Source of the DNA: Nosema muscidifuracis
Lineage: Eukaryota > Microsporidia > Nosematidae
NCBI GenBank assembly: GCA_028335825.1
Contig: JAIOKI010000005.1
Location: 1 to 64,000 of the forward strand
Direction: 5' to 3'
Length of the DNA stretch: 64,000 bases
The notes beneath the pieces are model-generated. The model was not told the DNA's origin, did not search any database, and was given only the letters and a program-made list of their open reading frames with translations. The position numbers and the translations under genes are program-made. Positions 27,301-37,600 of the stretch are shown here, piece by piece; the stretch's first letter is position 1, and every line of letters begins with the position of its first letter.

Positions 27301-27921
27301 CATATCATGAGGGGGGTGTAATCTAACATGGTTCTCTACCGCCTTGACTGTAGCATCAAGTTTCAGCAGATCGACCTTCAAGGAAGAAATCTTCCTCGTT
27401 CTTTCTACCTGGTCCACACTTTGGTCCTTTAGAAAATTGAGTTTTTCTATAAAGACTCTCCGTGCTTTTAGGAAGACCTCGGTTTCGAAGAGACTAATCC
27501 CTTCTTTCGAGTCGGTTTCGGTCTTTCTTCTTTTGGTAGGGTCCACCTTGAGTTCTCTGGCTGACATCTGCCTCCCATTAATATTAATGAGCGCTTTCTT
27601 TGCCTTGCCTTTGAATTCTAGTGGACTCATGTTAGAGCCAAATTTTCCACAGAAGAACTCAGTGGCTTGCTTCCACCCTCCTCTCGGCATTCTACCAAAT
27701 CTACTAATGACTGATAGAAACACCATTTGAGGCCACTCTTCTTCACTAGCTTCGGTACTCCCAAGTACTGCTGCCAGAGACAAAGAAGTGGGGTGAGTGG
27801 GCACACTAGTGTGTTCTGGGCCCTGCTCGTCCTTTTCTGCTATTATTTGTCTTTCTTTAGCTCCAGAAGTTTGTTTTTTTATAGTTTCGACTTTTTCTTC
27901 CTGCTCTTTCTTTACCCTCAT
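24343..27921 (-). mobile_element. R4/Dong-like non-LTR retrotransposon (LINE), apparently intact
   Basis: A 3.58-kb insertion on the minus strand, bounded by the 13-bp direct repeat. It contains one uninterrupted 1181-codon frame, 33 bases of 3' sequence after the TGA and, unusually, no 5' leader: the ATG is the first base of the insertion. It is far richer in G+C than the flanks (about 40% against about 20%, judged by eye) and uses C/G-ending codons that resident genes avoid. Order of parts: N-terminal Myb-like region, reverse transcriptase, Zn knuckle, restriction-like endonuclease. This is the layout of the R2/R4 group, and the FIDDLKL and KKAYDSVDH signatures favour R4/Dong. Intactness and foreign composition suggest a recent arrival, probably from another eukaryote. 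Exchange of transposons between metazoans and microsporidia is established in general; the donor here is not known. Confidence 0.9.
24376..27921 (-). CDS. LINE polyprotein: reverse transcriptase and restriction-like endonuclease
   Basis: A single 1181-residue protein for target-primed reverse transcription. Residues about 60-110 hold a W-rich segment (EEEWPQMVF...GGWKQATEFF) that could be a Myb-like DNA-binding fold. I see no N-terminal C2H2 finger. Residues about 150-310 are charged and helical. The reverse transcriptase spans about 440-700, with LLPKGNP, FRPITC, WIDVKKAYDSVDH (motif A, Asp 528), GILQGDSLSPLLF and the catalytic FIDD at 630-633 in place of the usual YxDD. The Zn knuckle is C924, C927, H936, C941. 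The endonuclease follows: RHN at 952-954, KPD with Asp 1010, and VEVG with Glu 1025, then a KYDLL motif, all as in restriction-like enzymes. All catalytic residues I can check are present. Proteins encoded in the other frames of this region are shadows. Confidence 0.93.
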   Translation of the reverse strand: MRVKKEQEEKVETIKKQTSGAKERQIIAEKDEQGPEHTSVPTHPTSLSLAAVLGSTEASEEEWPQMVFLSVISRFGRMPRGGWKQATEFFCGKFGSNMSPLEFKGKAKKALININGRQMSARELKVDPTKRRKTETDSKEGISLFETEVFLKARRVFIEKLNFLKDQSVDQVERTRKISSLKVDLLKLDATVKAVENHVRLHPPHDMSDMARILQAAQICYQEMTKKESKPSVWKESILEKIADIEDKVKLLEKVRAFDKLSNEEKRKAKKIMRELNMLACLKQDTSEDIAIFNERKAIYSRKLEVADRRREYRRENQNFELYRCNFYRNLGGAKEVAHNVSKDDICSFWSTMWNKKEQPNNCNSFGEYLLEYLPDDQEQITFPTFEEFVDIVKYLPNWKAAGCDRIFNFFIKKCEALHPFLYNIVKEICLDGKEPESWFYKGITYLLPKGNPTNGSEFRPITCMSNLYKLTTKCTTKVMQLIVESRGLLAENQLGTVRQVQGAKEQAMINIAVNKEHGNKLKTMWIDVKKAYDSVDHEYLLACISKLNLPQWIGTFLEATVKKWHIEIKSKSETIMTKKIERGILQGDSLSPLLFVLCMDPLSRKLNSTFPKVGILTHDSVFITNHLLFIDDLKLLAETEVVLKLMNEETKKFFSAVGLEMNKSKSATNCIECSDDAVVLEGHQGYKYLGITEDPSSTVKRETFEKVRSEILQRVEKLCKTKLNGKNMIRAINEHAISVINYHVGLLKLEPADFKSLDFDIRQVLIKYQIHLQPACKERLYLPRSEMGRGLISIEDRSENMLLSIYKSLDESRNSSPRRAAILKVEEETKSHLFTIREYLKARYNFAGEITHKMLREAQRTALYNEIGKRTNHGKLFKAKGNELVSIRDSSTWLVKGNNQARSEAIYCFLQDRNIFCGQEGQCPHCGSHRKTVDHLATKCDRMLGFDYMKRHNEVVRCIHLLLCKKYGFKKTNKIRGHSVQEIIENERAEIRVDTRVSTSIKVSHNKPDILVFDKKKKEILIVEVGITNQDRLTIVENEKLRKYDLLANELGLIHKSRTRIVPYVMKWDGVVTKYHQKYIRELEILPFLEAYIQSIVLKKTLESISLDRRRGYDQEDAGEEEVVRAVSALAGKATAEDRKVTGDEPKVIIELLSGKNTTVNKNCEGLDLPNDINLTIERF

Positions 27922-27934
27922 TGTAATACAGATA
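27922..27934. repeat. Target-site duplication, right copy (13 bp)
   Basis: TGTAATACAGATA, identical to 24330-24342. It abuts the element's start codon: the complement of its left neighbour is ATG. Confidence 0.85.
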
Positions 27935-28690
27935 AATAAATATTCTATAATATTTTAGATATATATTTATATTCTCTCTTTCTTAAGTTCTAGAAAACTT
28001 GACAATAAGTTCAACCCTTAGAGTTCATTAAGAAGATGTTAATTGTAGAGTCGATACTCAAATAATGTAATATCCTTATTGTAAGTGATGATAAAAGTTA
28101 ATTTTAATATGACTTATTAAAATATCAATATAATTTAAATATCATCATTCAGATCACTGACACTCTTATCAGAACTCAATACGTCTTCAAATACTTCACT
28201 TCTTATCGGCACATTATTTTCTTAATATATATTTTTCTTTATACAACCCATTGAAAGTAAAATTAGCATCAGCTGATATTACCATATTAAATGTCTTAGT
28301 TTGTAACAAACTTCCATTTATTATACAGTATAAACATCTTTAAGATTTATCTTTATTGATATTGGTAAAAATATAAGACATTCACGTTTCAGATCGCTTG
28401 TAGTAAATTTACTTATTATTATTTAAGTGTAGTAAGTTTTTCAAAATACTTCAGAAAATAAACAATTGTATCTTTTTTCTAATCCTAAATCATTAACATT
28501 TATATCTACTTCTTCTACTCTAAAAGATAATATTTTGTAAGCCCTTGTTTTATAAATGTATCTAAGGATAAAAAAAATTTTTATCTAAGTATTATATTTC
28601 ACTTGTATTCTTATAATATATTTTATGATCATAACTATATTTAATAGTTTTAAATAATCTTCATACAATTTAAAATTATATTTTTCTCTA
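27935..28690. other. Gene-poor flank right of the LINE
   Basis: No intact gene is present. Near 28150-28330 the minus strand shows a short protein-like stretch that I could not identify. AT-rich otherwise. Confidence 0.4.
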
Positions 28691-29190
28691 GGTTATACAA
28701 TATTAATAACTTCAAAAATTAGTAAATCTTCTTCAATATTATCATTACAAGCATCTTTTATTTCATTAATACATTCATTAGTAGTTATAAATTTAATTTT
28801 AACATTATCAAAATTGATTGATATTTCATTTCTTATATATGCTATACATTCAATATTCTTAATAGAAATATCCAATATAGTCTTTACATTATTAAATTCT
28901 ATAAGATTTTCCATTTACTTCAATATTATTAATTTCTAATACTTTCATATAAATATTTATTTTATTACATATCTTAATAATTTCATCAATATTATTTCAC
29001 CTATACCACTAACAAAAAATAAAGTATTTTCGTATAATCTTAAATTTGTATCTTTAAACATCTCTATATCTTTTTTATAGTAATAATATCTCCTTCTTGA
29101 GATTTGATATATATTTTATAATCATCAAGTTTTATAATATTTTTTCATTTTTCAGAAAACCGTTTTCTATTATTACAACTTCTATGGGGT
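28690..29190 (-). pseudogene. Decayed gene, possibly SKP1/BTB-like
   Basis: The minus strand begins with a good start box (TTTTTTACCCCATAG near 29195-29180), but no intact ATG frame follows. In successive frames one reads KIYIKSQEGDI, DIEMFKDTNLRLYENTLFFV and GEIILMKLLRYV, then a final 73-codon frame (28914-28693, beginning MENLIEFNNV). The first pieces recall the N-terminal SKP1/BTB fold (a strand pair ending in DGE-like text, a helix, then a xxLxxII helix). The frames are not continuous, so it is a dead gene. SKP1 identity is a weak inference from pattern only. Confidence 0.35.
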
Positions 29191-29199
29191 AAAAAAATT

Positions 29200-30139
29200 A
29201 AAATTAAAAATTCAATAGCAAGTTATTGGTTTTTGAATATATATTTATATATTTTTTTACCCTAAAACACACCATCCTCAGTAAAATAATATTCATATAA
29301 ATTTAAAAAGAGAATCGATAAAAATATACAATGATAGCTTCAAAGACGAGAAACATTCTTAAAATTAAATATATTTGGAATTACTTAGAGTTTTTACTTT
29401 TTTGATAAGAAAGCGATAATATAAAGGTAAGAAGACATAACCCAAAATGAAATATCTATCTATTGATAATAAACACAAATATTAGTCAGTAATAGAATAG
29501 AATTGGAAATCATAATAATAGAAATAGGTGAAACATCTTAAGATAATTTTTAGAAGTTTGATATAGTAAAATTAAGAAGATACGACTATCTTGCTAATAT
29601 ACTTCCTCTAATACATTGTTTAATAGAAAAATAAACCTTTTATTATAACATAGGACACAATACATGCAATGTTAAATATAACTTCATGTATACGGATCTC
29701 TATGAAATCAATACTTCTGAAGAAAACTTTTACAACATTCCAATGGAATACAGAACAGGAGAAAAATGTCATCTAGAGATGATGAGGAAAAAAATATTCA
29801 TATTTTGATATACATTTTAAAGCATGTTTATAGATGATTTAATAACTATAATTAGATATTCTTGATATCAATTAATGATGAATTATTTTATAAAAAAAAT
29901 CATAAAACATTTCCTCCTTAATTATTACTGATACACTCATTATGATATAACATACCTTTTTTTTGTAGTATGATTATCAGCATAACAATTACCAAATAAA
30001 AAAAATGAAATTTATTATTCCATGCACATATTATTAAATTGTTCCGATTTATCCGCAGGGATAATAAAAATTATTTAAAAATATTTCAATAAGAGAATGA
30101 TCAGAAATATATTAATTATTCAATCACCTGTTTTCAATC
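29200..30139. other. Gene-poor region with faint coding traces
   Basis: Around 29640-29800 a plus-strand stretch (YTDLYEINTSEENFYNIPME) looks protein-like but is closed by stops on both sides, and no family is recognised. The remainder is AT-rich spacer. Confidence 0.35.
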
Positions 30140-32265
30140 AATTAAAATAATAATATTGTAAACTTAATGTAACTAAAAGACTGACTATAAATAAAGTCTA
30201 AGATTAAAGATTAGTGTAAATAAGTTTATAAATCTAGTAAAAGAATAAAGAATATGTTTAGAACTTTATTAAAAATTATCTAAAATGTTAAAGAAACTTT
30301 TCTTTTTTTAATTTAAATTTTAAAAATATTTTAAGAAAAAATAGATTAAAAATTAATTTAAAAAAATGGGTTATTTAAATATTTATAAATATGATTTCCA
30401 GAGAAAATGATTTTAATTTATATTGTGTAAACATATAAACATTGCTCAAAGATTGAAAATATTTTGTTTAATTAATTAATTTATATTGATCTGATTCTTT
30501 ATTTAAACTATTACTTGTTTTAATATTTTCTATGTAGTATTTTAAATTAAATTTCTATGAATACTTTTTAATTTAAATTAAAAATATTTAAACAAAAAAA
30601 ATTTACTCCTTATGAAATTGTTTTTACTTTTTACTTTAGTACTTTCAGAATTACTTAAACTACATTATAATATTCAAAATCAGCTATTAGAGAAGATTCA
30701 GGATAAGTTGAATACAGGTGATTATGCATGTTTAGATTTAGATGAAAATTATATAATTCATATAATTAAACTAAATCGTTTAGAATTAGTAATAGAAAAA
30801 TTTGATAAGCTTCATGGAATAACTAACCCAATTATTATTAAGTTAGATGAACATTTAGATGAGGATTTAAATCTTAAAGAATCCTTAAAAGCTAAGATAA
30901 TTCAACAGTTGTATTCTTTTGGAGATAGCGAAATAAAATATATTTTTATAGCAGAGGGTGAAGATTTATATAAGAATGAGATATATCTTTATGAATTTTT
31001 GAAAAATCTATCATCTTATACTTACATGATCGAAAACTATGACGAAAGTAAAAGAGACTATATAAAGTATAAATCTATTATTAGAAATGATTTAAAATTT
31101 GCATCATGTACGTTTGATAAAAAATTGGACTATCTAGATTTTTTTTTTAAAAATAATGATAAACAATTATTTAACCTCGTTATATTCGGAGAAAAAAATC
31201 TGTTGTATTTTTTTACATTTTGTTTAGGATCTTTTGACTTAACTGAATATTTTAGATATTATTATATCAAGAATAATATTATTTCAGAAGAAGATGCAAA
31301 TGCATTATTGAAATTTGTTAAAAATTTCAACTTTGAATTGTTAGGAATAGATTTGATTTTGGAAATGATTGATAAAGCTACTGACAACTTTTATGATGAA
31401 AGAACAAATATGGAATCTGAAAGTATTTTGTTGACTAGAAAAATAGATTTGAAAATAAATGAAAAAAATATAATTTGGAATTCAATATGTTATTTCTATG
31501 ATGAAGAAATATCAGTTGATGAAAATCTTGAATGTCTAACTATATCAAAAGATAAATTCGAAGGGATAAAAAATTATTACTCAATAGTTACTGGAATGGA
31601 TAGGAAAACTTTATTGGATATAAATAGACTAATGAATGTATTAAAAGGAAGTGAAATATATATAACAGTCTTAAAAAATATATTGAACAATAAAGATTCA
31701 AAAAGGGGAATAATTTTGATTAACATTCTATATAGTTTAGCTATAATTACCAAATCTCAGTTTAAGGATTATTTGTATTATCAAAATAGTGCTAATATTG
31801 ATATTAAAAATATTACTAATCAAATCAATTCTCATTATGAGAGCATTAGATTCACTTTATATAATACTCTGCTATATTTTGAATTATGTGATATTGCAAG
31901 CAATCCGAATGATGAATTAGATTTTTTCAAAGAGTTCAATCAGATTTTATCACTTGCTTCTGTGAAAGAAAAAATGAATTTATCAGATAACAAAGATTAC
32001 TCAATAATGACAAAGTTAAATATTTTTATTGAGGAAGTTTATTATAAAACTATTAACGAAATTCAAAATTTAATTTTATGTCATTTTTTTATAATGCCTC
32101 TATTAATTTCTGAATGGATAAGTAATAAATCAATAGTTGATGAAAATTTGATTTTGAAATACTCAGAAGGTAATTTTGAGAAAAAATATCTTCAAACACT
32201 TTACGAAGGAATATTAACGAGTGATAACAACAATTAATTTATTAAAACGTTAATTTTATATTTTA
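30140..32265 (+). repeat. Segmental duplication, copy B
   Basis: The counterpart of 6285-8433, in the same orientation about 23.8 kb away. It includes the gene, its upstream about 470 bases (with a net 20-base difference in length) and about 30 bases after the stop. Confidence 0.9.
30612..32237 (+). CDS. Secreted 541-residue protein, paralogue family member B
   Basis: Same length and layout as the protein at 6780-8405: signal peptide MKLFLLFTLVLSE, then a long Lys/Asn/Ile-rich and probably helical body. The start box TTTACTCCTT touches the ATG. About 75 of 541 residues differ between the two copies by my count. Many differences are charge or size changes rather than conservative ones, and a block near residues 479-505 is almost unrelated in sequence although the length is kept. 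Codon positions stay in frame throughout, so both copies are under coding constraint. No known domain. A secreted, duplicating, lineage-specific family beside transposons suggests contact with the host, which is inference. Confidence 0.85.
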   Translation: MKLFLLFTLVLSELLKLHYNIQNQLLEKIQDKLNTGDYACLDLDENYIIHIIKLNRLELVIEKFDKLHGITNPIIIKLDEHLDEDLNLKESLKAKIIQQLYSFGDSEIKYIFIAEGEDLYKNEIYLYEFLKNLSSYTYMIENYDESKRDYIKYKSIIRNDLKFASCTFDKKLDYLDFFFKNNDKQLFNLVIFGEKNLLYFFTFCLGSFDLTEYFRYYYIKNNIISEEDANALLKFVKNFNFELLGIDLILEMIDKATDNFYDERTNMESESILLTRKIDLKINEKNIIWNSICYFYDEEISVDENLECLTISKDKFEGIKNYYSIVTGMDRKTLLDINRLMNVLKGSEIYITVLKNILNNKDSKRGIILINILYSLAIITKSQFKDYLYYQNSANIDIKNITNQINSHYESIRFTLYNTLLYFELCDIASNPNDELDFFKEFNQILSLASVKEKMNLSDNKDYSIMTKLNIFIEEVYYKTINEIQNLILCHFFIMPLLISEWISNKSIVDENLILKYSEGNFEKKYLQTLYEGILTSDNNN

Positions 32266-32329
32266 TATTTACGCTTTAATTCTTTAAATCAAAACCATCA
32301 GTCGAAAATTCCAAATATTCATAATAATT

Positions 32330-32875
32330 TTATGTTTCGATTTTTTTACAATTTATGAACTTTTCTATTTTTTCCACTAATAAAATAAATTCTCTATCCT
32401 CATTAAAATGGTCAATATCTTTTATTTTAATAAAATTTTGACCCTCTAAACATTTCTCATGAGAATTATCAATAAGTACACAATTTTCTAATTTCTTATT
32501 AAACATTTTACAAGCCTGATTTAAGTTTTTAATACTTTTTAATGCTTTAATTTTATTTGTTATAATTCCTTCCTCGCAATCACTTTGACTGAGGTATCCA
32601 ATGTAACAATTGTAACCGATATTTTCTAAATAAGGAATCATCTTTTCGATATTGTGTCTCATAGAAGTAGACCAGAAAATATAATCTACTTTATTCTTGT
32701 GTAAATAATCAACCAATACTTCTGTATACTGTCTTTTCAATAATAAACGTCTATTACAACTGAACATTTTTTTTCTTTGTTCTTCACTAAATTTACATAA
32801 CATGTCTCTATCGGATTTGTTTATTTTAGAAATCAATGTGTCATTTATATCAAATACGATAAGAAAATCTTTCAT
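32330..32875 (-). CDS. HAD-superfamily, NIF/FCP1-type phosphatase-like protein
   Basis: 181 residues, convergent with the preceding gene and 92 bp from it. The start box TTTTACCC touches the ATG. The fold is recognisable from its ordered motifs: FDINDTLI (residues 8-15) at the place of the DxDxT nucleophile motif, YIFWSTSMRHNIEKM (about 65-80) as motif II with its Ser/Thr, and NCVLIDNSHEKC (about 131-142) as the terminal acidic motif. This is the layout of the NLI-interacting factor/SCP/FCP1 group that dephosphorylates proteins such as the RNA polymerase II tail. The second aspartate of motif I is replaced by asparagine and the final DD by DN. Relatives with DLNGTL-type motifs exist in other eukaryotes, so it may be a reduced-activity or non-catalytic member. 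Substrate unknown. Confidence 0.75.
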   Translation of the reverse strand: MKDFLIVFDINDTLISKINKSDRDMLCKFSEEQRKKMFSCNRRLLLKRQYTEVLVDYLHKNKVDYIFWSTSMRHNIEKMIPYLENIGYNCYIGYLSQSDCEEGIITNKIKALKSIKNLNQACKMFNKKLENCVLIDNSHEKCLEGQNFIKIKDIDHFNEDREFILLVEKIEKFINCKKIET

Positions 32876-32959
32876 GGGTAAAAAATATATAAGAAATAAA
32901 TTATGAGTAGTTAATTCTATTTAACTGACACATTTATATCATTAAACAGTTAGATAGAA

Positions 32960-33800
32960 TTTATTTGAATAAAATAAAATATTAATATAACAAAGAACTG
33001 TGGAATTAGAGAAAATTCATAAATATGACTTATTAGCTAATTAATGTGCATTATTAACCTAAGTACAGAAGTAGAATTATTTTGTATGTGATAACAAGAA
33101 AAGGTATAATGAACTACTTCCATAAGCTTTTTTCGATGAAATGTAAATTTGAATAACTAATTGGTGCTTAAGTCAATTCAGAATGCTTAAAATGACGCTG
33201 TAGAGCTTGAAGATGAAAAGTCTATGATAGCCTTAGGTCGGAAATGATTGAATAGTTGGAGGAACAAAAAATATCATGAGAAAGACAAATTATTTATTTT
33301 TTTTAATATAGATATCCCTTATAAGGTATTTTCAGAATTTCAATATAATATGTCAGATGATGAGTCTTTTCTAATTACCAGAAAAATGATTTATCATAGA
33401 TAATGTTTTTTATCAGAAACATGTATTTGAGCAGGTTGATATTAAAAGCTTTCTGACAGCTTAATACCTTATTAGATATAAATATCTAGCTTTAGAGCTG
33501 ATAACCTATCTCTATATATTTGACACTGATGAAGATTATATATTAAAGAGTAAATTATTGCTATTGTCTAATAAAGCTCATTTAAATAAACACACTTTGA
33601 GTACACCTTCGTCTTTGCCCAATATTTTAGAAGAAGATCTAATCACAAATTATTTTATACATTCTCTTAATACTAAATATCTTTAAAAGACAACAGACAT
33701 GTGTGGTATAAATTATTTAATGATTGATATAAAGATAAATATGTAAAGAAAGATTAACATAAATATTCAGATTCAATGTTTAGTTGTGAAAATGACAAGC
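32960..33800 (+). pseudogene. Decayed unidentified gene
   Basis: Protein-like plus-strand text in shifting frames covers this interval. The best stretch is near 33480-33680 (ALELITYLYIFDTDEDYILK, then HLNKHTLSTPSSLPNILEED). Stops and frame changes prevent any continuous product. The family is not recognised. From 33800 to 34636 the sequence is an AT-rich spacer, with only the start box of the next gene at its end. Confidence 0.35.
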
Positions 33801-34636
33801 AATGGTGCAGTCAAAATAATGTGTAATAAACAAAAAAATTAAGATGAAGTAGATCTATGTAAGATAAATCGAAGGTTGAAATAAAATGCGTTTATTAGGA
33901 ATAATAAATTTAACTTATTAATTAAAATTAAGATTTAACAAAGCACTCGAAAAAATAATAATATAATAAAAAAATATTTATTAAATACAGATTAATTTAG
34001 ATGAAAATGAATTTAATGAAATTTTGTGCTAAATAAACAGATATCTAATCACAGATAGAAAAATTTAAGTATATTTTTTATACCTAAATGTCAAAAAAAT
34101 GAATTATTATGATATTAAGATAGCATAGAACTCCATTTATTTGAGCTTAATATAAATTTAATTTTTAATACCAGAAATAGATTATAAAATGCTTAAGTAT
34201 GGTACAACTTCTAAAATTTATTATAAAATCTTTATAAACAGATATAGTAAAAAATAAAATATATCAAAACAATTAATAAAAAAAATTGTATTTTAAATAA
34301 CAATCTTTTTGCTTATGTTCTTGACACATGGTAATATAATGTGTCAATATTATTCAATCTAAATAAATATTAGTATTATAATATACAACTAAATATGAAG
34401 GTAAACTCAAAAGTATAAAAAATACATTGATTTTTCAAAAGCAGTATTTTAATCAATTAATTTTATTTGACAGTTAACAGTCAATTAAAATAAACATTAA
34501 CTATAAATTAAATATTTCAAAATACTAAAAAAATAATTTGAAATGTTATTCTTTATCATATATTTTTATTACGAATTAAATTTGTTAGTCAGTCATTTGA
34601 TTTGTAAAAATATTTTTTTAAATATTTAGACCCTAA

Positions 34637-37600
34637 ATGAGCATAAATCCTGATTTAAATTCTAGAAAATCTTTTAAAGAATTAGAAGACAATATATGTA
34701 AATTTGAAGATTATACGGAATTAGCCAAGATTATTCATCAGACATTAAATAACTGGAAATATAAAAATAGAAGATTTGAAAGTTTCAGAAATATCTTAAA
34801 AAAATTCTCAAAAATAATGAATGAAATTTATGAGACTCGTTTCCATGATGGGTTTCAAGATAGTCATTTTACTAAACAAGAAAAATTAATATTAATTTCG
34901 ATTTTTAGGTTTATCCAAAGAATAATGGTTTTTTCTCCAAATAGTATAAATTTATCTGATAAATCATTATGGTTAAAATTTGCTCTATGTTTTGATATCG
35001 GGGTTAGTATTCAATCTTTCAAAATTATTTCTTTACATGAAAGAACTGATTTTTTTATAACTAATAATGATAAGTATGTAGAAATTCTACTTAAGATGAT
35101 AAATATTTCTAATCTTAAACTTAGAAGGATTGATTATCCTACAGATCTCAAGTATAAAATTTTAGATAATTTAGAGGAAGATTCTGATATAATTCAATTT
35201 TTCAAACTCAATAGAACAAAACATAATATTTCAGATTTATATCTTGAAGCTAACAGAAGATTATGTTTTAATGATGATATTCTGTTGATACTTCGTAGAA
35301 TATATGCTTTGATATCTTTGTCATCAAATATAAGTAACAAAGATTTTTTTAAAATTCTTGTTAAGGAAGTTTCAAATAAAGAGATTATAATAATGAGAAA
35401 TATTATAAAAAATAAAAATCATAGTATTTTTGATAAAGATACTCTTTTACCATATTTTTGTGTTATAGATGAAATGAGATTTTGTTTAGATACTTTTATA
35501 TTGTATCATTTAACATTGGTTTATGATTATGAAAAAATTGAAGAATTTTTAGAACTAAATGATGATCAAGGATATTTTTATAAATCTTTAGAATTAAGTA
35601 AATTTGAAAATATTATGATTTATTCAATATTAGAGGAACTACTAATTAATAGTGAATCTGATGAAACTAATTTCAAATACAATATTAAGTTAAACTTAAA
35701 AAATAATAATCCTGATATTGAATTCAGGTATCTTTGTGTGTTGCATAATTATGTAAAGAAAGATGATTCAATTTTTGAAAATAATTTAGATCTGAAATAT
35801 TTTAAAGACTTTATAAGTAAATTTGATAAAGAACTGATACAAAAAGATTTTTTTGTACTTAAACTTACATTTAAGATTATTAATGAAATTTATAAACAAG
35901 GAAATGCTTATTTTGAACCATTTGAAGAAAGTGATTATCTAAAGAAATCTTTAGAATTAATTAGTAACAAGAATGATGTATATTTCTATCACTGTATCAA
36001 TACAATTACTTTTTTTATGAACAATGATCCTTTATCTATTAAGAATATATTGAATCAAGGATTTTTAAAAGTTTTTGAAGATTTTATATGGAATGAAGAA
36101 GTGCATAAATCACTGATTAATTTATTAGATGCTATTTCACTAGATACAGAGACTAGACTTGATTTTATTAAGTCTGGAAAATTTGTATCATTTCTAGATG
36201 TAATATTTAATAATGAAGATGCTTATTTGCTCGATTCATTCAATGATTTTAATGTACACCTTTCTATTTTACTCATGCATCATCCTGAGTATAAATCAGA
36301 ATTGAATGTATTTATAAAAAAGAAATTAGATTATTTAGCATATTTACCTAAGATATTAAAAACAAAAAATGCTTCAATCAATGAGGCAAATTATTTTAAA
36401 TTTATAAGTTCTATGAAACCGGAAATGAATACATTTTTTGAGAATTGTGAAAAAGAGATTCTTTTATATTTGGATTTAGTATATATGAATTCTTTAGAAA
36501 AAGATAATTTATCTGTAAGTTCATTTTTCGAAATGTTAAAGTCTGAATTATTTATAATTTCAGATAAAATTGTTATTGTTGAATATTTTATCTTAAAATT
36601 AGGATCTACAATATTTAAAATTATAGATACACAACATAATGAGAATTTCAATATTAAGTTATATGAGTCATTAGAAAAATATTTATTTTTTATTTGTCAA
36701 ATGGTTACTGATGTTGGTTTTATTATAATTAATGAAAATTGTATTTTAAAAGTGTCATTTTACTTAATAATGAATATTTTACCAAACTTATTATGTTATA
36801 ATATATGTGATGATACTATAAATAACACTTTAGATAAATTAATAGAATTTAGAAACAAGTCAACTTATTCAGATAACAATATTCTTTCATTAATATGTTT
36901 AGAAGTTAAATATCTATTAGGTATATTATTATTTAGAGAACATGAATATGAATCAAATTCTTGTTTCAAATATTTCTTGAATATCATACATCCTATAGAA
37001 GATACTGAATATGATTTAGAACCTAAAAAGTTAAAAACAAATGATGTTATTTATACACAGGAATATTGTGAAATAAAAATAAGATCATCAATTAATAATA
37101 ATTCATTTAAAGAAATTAATATGATGGATTATAATGCAGTTGTTAATAAATTATCAGATAGTTTAATTAAGAAAAACATGAAATTCTTCCTTCATATAAT
37201 CGAAAACAATATTCATAAGTTTAATTTTATTGAAACAAGATATTTTTTAGATTGGATTTCGAGTAATGATATTCTAAATAATGAAAGTTTATGGTCTAAA
37301 GAATCATTATTTAGTTTGATTTGTAAGTTAAATCTTCGTAATCTTAAATTTCATAGAAATGATACATGCTTTAAAATATTTGATTTTTTGACTAAGAATA
37401 GTAAAAATAGTGATATCTATAAATCTGTAAATGATCTTATTGGAGGAAATCAAAAATTTAGTATAGAAGAAGAAAGAAAAATAATTGAATATTATATCAA
37501 TAATTATAAAAAAGGAAAAGAAATAAATTTTAAGAAAGTATTTGATGATGCAAAATTTATACGTAAAATCTTAGATATGGAAGATTATAAGATGATCTTA

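Noticed and set aside
24343-27921. Contamination or misassembly as the explanation for the GC-rich block
   Set aside because: The perfect 13-bp duplication at both junctions, in flanking sequence typical of the scaffold, is the hallmark of a real insertion.
24398-27939. Several plus-strand open frames opposite the LINE
   Set aside because: They are shadows of the long GC-richer coding frame on the minus strand, without start boxes or domains.
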